The position numbers and the translations under genes are program-made. From Symbiodinium natans (lineage: Eukaryota; Sar; Dinophyceae; Suessiales; Symbiodiniaceae): a stretch of DNA of 64,000 bases. Each line of letters opens with the position of its first letter. The stretch's first letter is position 1. The stretch spans positions 156,001 through 220,000 of the forward strand of contig CAJNDS010002552.1 of NCBI GenBank assembly GCA_905221605.1, written 5' to 3'. Under the pieces are notes generated by a model. That model was given only the letters and a program-made list of their open reading frames with translations. It was not told where the DNA came from and searched no databases. Shown here one piece after another: positions 21,511 to 29,100 of this stretch.

Positions 21511-22300
21511 TCCGGGGACTTGCTTCTTCTTGGCTGGGAGGGGCCGTTTTGGTCAAAAATCCAGAAAACGAGAGCCCACCCGGGACCGTCGATTTCAGTA
21601 CTAAAAAATCACATTTTAAATAGGGACCTGGGCCGATCCTGGGGTCCCCCCCTCATTTGGGGTGTTTTTGGAGGCAAACTTTCCCTCTCAAGGGGGGTCG
21701 GAGTTTGAGGCAAGGGGGGGTCTCCGAAGACTATTTTGCCTTTTAAATTGAAAAACACCACCCCCCCTTGACCAAAACTAGGCTGTGAAAAGGTCGCGGG
21801 GGCGGCCCTTCATCAGCATTGAGGCTTAAAAACACTGAAAAACATTGAAAAACCTTAAAAAACATTGAAAAACTCTGAAAAACCTTGAAAAACCTTGAAA
21901 AACTTGCAATTTTGAGGTGAAAGCTCCGTTTTGGTAAAAAAACCCAGAAAACGAGAGCCCACCCAGAACCGTCGATTTCAGTACTAAAAAATCGCATTTT
22001 TAATAGGGACCCGGGCCGATCCTGGGGTCCCCCTCATTTGGGGTGTTTTTAGAGGCAAACTTTCCCTCTCAAGGGGGGTCGGAGTTTGAGGCAAGGGGGG
22101 CTCCGAAGACTATTTTGCCTTTAAAATTGAAAAATGCCACCCCCCCTTGACCGAAACTAGGCTGTGAAAAGGTCGCGGGGGCGGCCCTTCATCAGAACTG
22201 AGGCTTAAAAACCCTGAAAAACATTGAAAAACTCTAAAAAACACTGAAAAACTCAATCGGTGAAGGCTCGGTTTTGGTCAAAAAACCCAGAAAACCGACG
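21511..22300. repeat. Two copies of a dispersed repeat of about 390 bp
   Basis: Starting near 21545 and 21940, the same block recurs: GAAAACGAGAGCCCACCC, then CCGTCGATTTCAGTACTAAAAAATC, GATCCTGGGGTCCCCC, CATTTGGGGTGTTTTT, CTCAAGGGGGGTCGGAGTTT and a poly-A/G tail with AAAAACATTGAAAAAC. (I give pieces only.) The reverse complement of this block returns at 49.4-50.4 kb, so it is a dispersed family. No coding role is apparent. Confidence 0.8.
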
Positions 22301-22787
22301 CGGCTGTGTATTATCCGTGTGCCGCATTGACTAGACGGTGCCGAATCGAGAAAGAATGTTGCGAGCTAAATGATCAACTAAAGTAAGAAAGAAGATATGT
22401 AATTCAGATGAAGAGGGATCTGGGAGGGAGGGGTGATGCCAAACACGTGAGGAAATGCCAAACACCCTTAGTGAATTCTTGGACCAGAGATGCTGAACCC
22501 TAAACCCTAAACCCTAAACCCTAAACCCTAAACCCTAAACCCTAAACCCTAAACCCTAAACCCTAAACCCTAAACCCTAAACCCTAAACCCTAAACCCTA
22601 AACCCTAAACCCTAAACCCTAAACCCTAAACTGAAGCGAGCTGCGGGCGCTGCGATGAGCAGCAGCGAGCGTGCAGGGGGTTACAGCCCCCTGCCAGCTC
22701 CGGAGCTGTCGCGTCAGGCGCAGCGAAGGAGCTCCGTTTTGCACCGGCAAGGTCCCGGCGCACGCGACAGGCGTGCTGGAACATAAG
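22301..22787. other. Unique sequence and CCCTAAA array upstream of the retrotransposon
   Basis: A CCCTAAA array spans about 22496-22630 and is preceded by AGAGATGCTGAACCCTAAA, the same junction word found at about 20320 and 48700. From 22631 to 22787 is GC-rich unique DNA with a small perfect hairpin (GGGGGTTACAGCCCCC near 22676). The retrotransposon is inserted at its right edge. Confidence 0.7.
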
Positions 22788-22792
22788 AGAAG

Positions 22793-23113
22793 TGCAGATG
22801 AGTGAGAGCATGCAAAGCTGTCGCCATGGGAAACTTGTTTTTGCGCTTGACAACCACATGTGTTGTTCGGCAACTTTGAAACCCAAGGGAAGGCTACGAA
22901 TGCGATGTACCCTTGGCCACACGCATGTTGTATAGAAAACAGACAGCAAGCAATGAGCAGAGACTCAACAGCTGACACAGCCTTTGGTGTGAAAAGTTTC
23001 GGACTGTTCTTGCCGTGCCTCTTCGATGGTCGTTGCTGCATTTGGTGGAACGATACAGAGAAGATAAGCATGGCCCATCAGCCAAGCAGCCAGGATGATA
23101 ATCTGGAAAATCA
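22793..23113 (+). repeat. 5' long terminal repeat
   Basis: 321 bp, starting TGCAGATGAG and ending GGAAAATCA. It contains the first in-frame ATGs of the polyprotein (22905, 22952 and 23070), so the coding frame begins inside the LTR. I see no TATA box, which fits dinoflagellate promoters. The R/U5 limits cannot be read from sequence alone. Confidence 0.95.
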
Positions 23114-26100
23114 GGTTATGAGCGTCCAAGGCTCAGCTGCGCTGAACTCCGCCGTGATGATGAACGGAACGTCCGGCACCAGTGGTTACGGTGCAGTGAA
23201 TTCGGCCCCAACTCCGCTACCTCCTCGAGACGATGAACAAGAAGTTCGCGAGTCGGGAACGGGGATGATGAGTGGAACGGGAAATGATGGACCTGTGGGT
23301 TGTGAAGAATCGACTGGAGCATCGGCGGCTGGTCCCGAGATGGCATCAGTGCATGGACGGGCAGGGGCAAATCACCCTGCGGGCTATGACGCTGGCTTAG
23401 GGGAAGTGGCTGGTGACTCTGGAGCGGATTACTTCACGCCGAGGTCAAGGAGGTCTGCTGTGCAGTGGGGACCAATGTCTCAGTTTGAAGCTTTGCCGGC
23501 AGGTTTTTCATGGCTGTCACGAGTTGGGGCGAGGATCTTGGGGGCGGTCAACGCTGGAGATATGTTGCCGAGTCCTTTGGCGAGCCCTCCACGACCTCAG
23601 CTCCAGGCTTCGAGTTCGTCAACGCCTCAACGACCAAGGACAGTCGCAGCTGTCACTCCTCCGGCATCGTCGAGTGGCATGTCCGTTGAGATGGTGCAAG
23701 CGGAGGTGCAAAGACAGTTGGGCCCACTTCTGGATCGATTGGAGGCTGCGGAAAGCCGGAACCAGCAGCTTGAAAGCCAGTTGAGACAAAGGGCTTTGAA
23801 TCCTCGAGACCGTGACCGCGAAGGTGTGGCGGTTACGCAGAGACCACAGCAGGATTTGGGGCTTCCAAGTAGCGAGGCTGTAGGGCTTCAAGGTCCTCCA
23901 CGTTCAGAACAAGCAGGTTCCGGAGGGCTTCGGGGTGGTCTCACAACGGTTGCTGAGGATAGCAGGCGGCAACGAGATCCTCTATATCTAGTAGAGCACG
24001 TAAGCAGTGGTGAACATCAAGGTGGTCTTGCTCCACTATCAGGACATGTTGGAGGGCAACAAGGTCATCCACGTTCAGAGCAAGCAGGTTCCGGAGGGCA
24101 ACAAGGTCATCCACGTTCAGAACAAGCAGGTTCCGGAGGGCTTCGGGGTGGTCTTGATCTCAGCTTAGAGGGCGTTGTTGTATCACATGGTCATCCACGT
24201 TCAGAACAAGCAGGTTCCGGAGGGCTTCGGGGTGGTCAGGAATATACAAACCACGACTCTAGAGAAGGACGTTCACAGCGTGCTCTTGATGTGGGTGAGG
24301 GAGAAAATCATGGAGGGCAAGGCTTGTTGGGGTCCTTGTTTGGAAGACCGCGAGGAAGATCACCATCCCCTGTGCCGGATCCCATAGCATCTCAAACCGC
24401 CCCCATGATCGAGGCCATTGCGCGAGGAGTCCGACAATTACAAGAGCTGCAGGAGCGCCGCTTCCAAGAGGGTGGCACGTCGCCGGGAGGAACAGAAACG
24501 GTGAAGCCTGGCGTTCAGAGTTTGTTGGCGTTGCAACCTCCAGGAACCAGGGAATCTCCCTTGATCTTTCAGGACTGGATTGAGGTGATCTCGACAGGAA
24601 TGAAGGACCTCAGCGAGAACAGCGGAGCATGGTGGGAAGCTGTGTTACGAACAGTAGAAGGAACATATGCCAAGTGGTTGGGAGCAACACAGCTGGAGCG
24701 CTTGACCATCGTGCCGGAGGATGCGGACTATGCGAGCAAGGGACGTTGGGCCAGGGTGAATGCGCGTGCGTGCCAGCTACTCCTTACTGCGGTTCCAGAG
24801 AATGTGCGGGCGGACCTCATTGCAAGGAGATCAACGCAGGACATTACCCAGCTGGTCTTCAGACTGTATGTGACCTACCAGCCGGGTGGGTCGTCGGAAA
24901 GAGGTCACACGCTTGCCCAGCTGCAGAATCCACCAGTCGGGGCGTCTATTCAGGAGACGCTGGAAATCCTGCGAAGCTGGCCAAGACATCTCCGTCGTTG
25001 CCATCAGTTGGGCATGAATACTCCGGACCCCACGGTGCTAGCCAAGGGGTTGGACAATGCCACCTCAAAGACCATCTCAGGGAGTGCTGACGCCCAGTTC
25101 CGCACGCAGTTGGTGAGAACAACCTTGAGGCTGGATGCTAAGCCCTCTTTGGAGAGCGTGGAGAACTACCAGCGTCACTTGCAGGCCGAGGTGGAACAAC
25201 TGGCTTCGTCAGCAGGCGTGGAACCTACAGCAAAGTTGAGGGCGACTACCATGGGACAACAAACCCAGCCTTCGTCACCGTCATCCACTACTCCAACAAC
25301 AACGTCTGCGAAGGAAGGCCGAAATGAAGCTGCATGCCGGTACTTTGCGAAACCCTCCGGATGCCGAAGGGGAGAAAGATGTCCGTATCGGCATGACCTT
25401 GCAGCGTTCCCGAAGGACCAGAGGATGAAGAAGTGTTTGGCATGTGGAGCTGAGGGTCACCGTGCTCGAGAGTGCCCAACCAAAACTACCCGGAAACCTC
25501 TGGGTAAGGGAGAGGACGGAGCCGAACGTCAGGGTCAATCTATCTCACCGAAAGTGGCGGAAATCCAGGCGTGCGGGGCAACGATGAGCTCCTCAACGTC
25601 GACTATGACTACGGCGCCAACGACGACTCCTGCCTCAACATTGACGGCCTCGTCCTCGGGAATGTCGGATATTGGTCCAACAACAACGCCAGGGGAGCCG
25701 GTTTGGACTCTGGACAACTTGATGCAAGCCGCGCAACAGGTCGTGATGGCAAAGAATGCGGGGGAAAGAGACGTGATCAAGATCAATGCGATTCAGGTCT
25801 CGAGCCCGGACACCGGTAAGAGGGGCCCGAGGATGTCACCCTTAGCCCTCGCCGATACTGGCGCAACGCATCCCCTTCGACGACCCCATGATGAAGAGGA
25901 ATGGAAACAGAGCACGCCGGTGAATGTCCTCTTAGCAGGAGGGGAACAAGTGAGCATGAGGATGAATAGCCTGGGAACCCTCTTGATGCAGGAGGAGAAC
26001 AAGACCCAAGATGCCATCTCCAATGCCATCGTCCCTGTTGGTGAGCTGGTCAAAACTTTGGGATACCGATTCGAGTGGGGACCAAACAGCTGCCACCTTG

Positions 26101-29100
26101 TGAATCCAGATGGGGGCATTGTGCGGATGTCAACCACGGACGGATGCCCTCACCTCACGGAAGCTAAAGCCCTGGAGCTGATTGCGAAGATCGAGAAGAA
26201 GAAGTTGGACCAGTTTACGGAGGCAGTCAAGACCACAGAGTTTCGGGTGCAGGCAATGGCGGCGCAGATGGACCGGTCCTGGTTCGACTACTTGTGTGAA
26301 TCGATTCTTGAGAACACCAGCATGGAGCGGAAGGCCATTGCCGCGTCGCCTTTCTTCAAGGATGTGCCAGACGAGGTTTTGAAGGACCTGGCCGTAGACA
26401 CGAAGGAGGAGAGCGGTTGGGAAATTCTGAAGGGCCTCACTTTCTTGAATCGACGACAGAGGAGGAGGCTGTGGTTGTCCAAAGGCTGGGTGGTTCACCT
26501 GTTCGCTGGAAAGAAGAAGAAGGAGGTCTTCGAGTGGATGAATGGTGGCGATAAGACCCTGCTGGAGTTGGACATCGAGCGATCACAAGGCCATAATCTC
26601 CTTGACCCACAGCTGTGGAAAGCGTTATCCTGGGGGGCTTCACAAGGGAAGATCGTCGCACTTCTAGGAGGGCCGCCCTGCAGAACTTTCAGTCGGTTGC
26701 GTTTCCGAGAGAATGGACCAAGCCCGGTGAGAACAAGGTCCAACCCATATGGATGGGAGGGACAGACTCGTGATCAGCGGGAACAAGTGATCAAGGACTC
26801 CAAGCTGTTCGCCCGCATGCTGTGGCTTCATGCAAAGGCTACGGCAGGCCGGCTTCGTGTTCCTGGACGAAGAATGTCAGCGACAATGGTGGCGTTCGTT
26901 CTGGAGCAACCTCAAGACCCACAAGGGTATCTTCCCAATTCGGATCCACACTGGAGTGAGTTGCCTTCTTTTTGGGACACGGAGATGTGGAAGAGATATT
27001 CCGAGGAGGCAGGGTTTGTGGAGGTGAGCTTCGAACAGGGAGCCTTTGGTCACAAAACTTGCAAGCCGACCACCTTGGGAACCAACCTGCTAGCTCTGAC
27101 GCTGTTGCGAGGTGCAAAGGCATCGCATGACCTGAAGCCTTTCAATGGACCTTCGGAAGAACTCGCCGAGTGGGCTCCAGGACTATGTGTGGCAATATCT
27201 CTGGCATTGCGGGAATGGTTGGTAACTCCAACGTTGACTACCATGACGGTGTCCCAGTGGAAGGAACATGTTGCACGGGGTCACTTGCCGCCACGGCGCG
27301 ACTGCATGTATTGCAACATGTATGGCGCCAGTGGTCGTCCTCACCGACGAATAGCTCATCCGGAGATGTTCACCTTGTCTTCGGATTTATCTGGCCCGCA
27401 TGACCCTGGGCTGAACCACAATGCGCGGAGCCCTTTCTACAAGCCATTCAAAAACCTCCTTGTCTGCAAGTACCGTTTTCCAGTATCCTTCGCAACGGGG
27501 CAATGGGAAGAGACTGCGGATGATGGCGAGGTGGCGATGGATGAGGACCCGTTTGACGCCGGAAAGGAACAGGAGGCAGAGCTTGAGGACTATGCCCCAA
27601 CCGACATAGAGGAAGAGGCCCAAGCCAATCTCGGGAAGGAAGACATCGCTAAGCTCCTTGACGGACAGGAAGTGCATGAGATCAACGACGCCGGCGAGGA
27701 CAAGGAAGATAGTGATGAAGACCTTGGTGAAGCGCCAGAGAAAAAGGCGGGGGGCAATCCACAAATGAGAGAAGGAGATACAGAAGCCCCGAAGTCCACC
27801 TACCTTGTCTTCGCTACTCCGCTCACGACTGGCACATCAGCTGAGATTCTGGAAGCGCTTCAGGATGTCATCACGTACCTGAGACACCACAACCTCCCTG
27901 TGCTACGACATCATTCGGATAAGGCCTCGGCGTTTCAGGGCAAGGCGATTCGGATGTACTTGAAGAACCAATCAATAAGAGTCACCACATCCGAGCCGGG
28001 GATCCCGCAGTCAAATGGCGCGATAGAGCAGACAGTTCGGTGGGTGAAGCAGAGGGCGAGGACGCTCCTTGGAGCCGCGGGGGTATCGAAGAAGTTGTGG
28101 CCTCAAGCTGCGGCAACGGCGGCGGCAATGCAACGAGCTCAAACGTTGGGCTTCTTGACGAAATTGGTGGCGCCTTTCGGAACGAGGGTCATGGTGAAGA
28201 AGAGGCACTATGACGTGGACCCAAAGGAGAAGAAGAAGACGAAGGATTCCTTTGGTGTGAAGTGGGAAGAAGGGCGATATGTTGGCCTCTCGGACTATGT
28301 GCAAGGTGGCCACCTGATCTACCACGAGGGAAGAAACAACTTCATCCACACCATGAATGTGCGAGCTGGATTGCATGATCCGGGACCCCCTGATGGTTTG
28401 TTGGAAGCGGATCCGAGTCCCCCTCCTCCGAGAAGATTGACGAGGAAGACCCACATTGGATTTGAGGAGGAGCCTCCACGTGAACGAGCTGTAGCCGTGA
28501 TGGATGAGGAGTATCAGAAAAACAAGACGCTGCCAAAGTTTGTAGACAGCGAGCAACGAGCAACAGCATGCTTGCTACAATGGGACCTGGAGGAAGCGAT
28601 AAAGATCTTGAAAGAAGAGGCGAGCTATGACATCCTGAAGTTTGGACTTTTCAGGCGAGGTGGAATTGTGGGTTTCCATAGATCAACTTCGGAGAGGTCA
28701 TCGTTGGCGAGGCTGGCGGCAAGGGCGTTGTTGGAGATGTGTCCGGAGGCGGAGTTTACATCGCTCTATGTGTCAAGCCAAAACGAAAGAAACCTACATC
28801 GAGACTCACAAAACCAGCCCTTCACGAAGAACTATGCGGTGGTCATCTGCCCGCCAAAGTCAGGAGGGCAATTGTGGGTCGAGCTGCAAGATGGAGATAC
28901 TGTTCGTGGGCACATCATTGCAGCAGATGATGGAAAGGGAACATATTACGGCTGTGCCCACCCGATGAGAGAGCGCGAAGCCCGGATGGTGGATCCATTT
29001 AGGAGACATTGGGTGATGCCGTGGAAGGGGTCCAGAACCGTATTGGTGGGTTACACGGTGAACACGCTTCGAGGATTGAGTAGACAAGTCAGCGAAATGT

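Noticed and set aside
26130-26743. Separate genes inside the Copia polyprotein on the minus strand
   Set aside because: These are short overlapping frames with no domains, opposite a continuous and well-supported coding frame.
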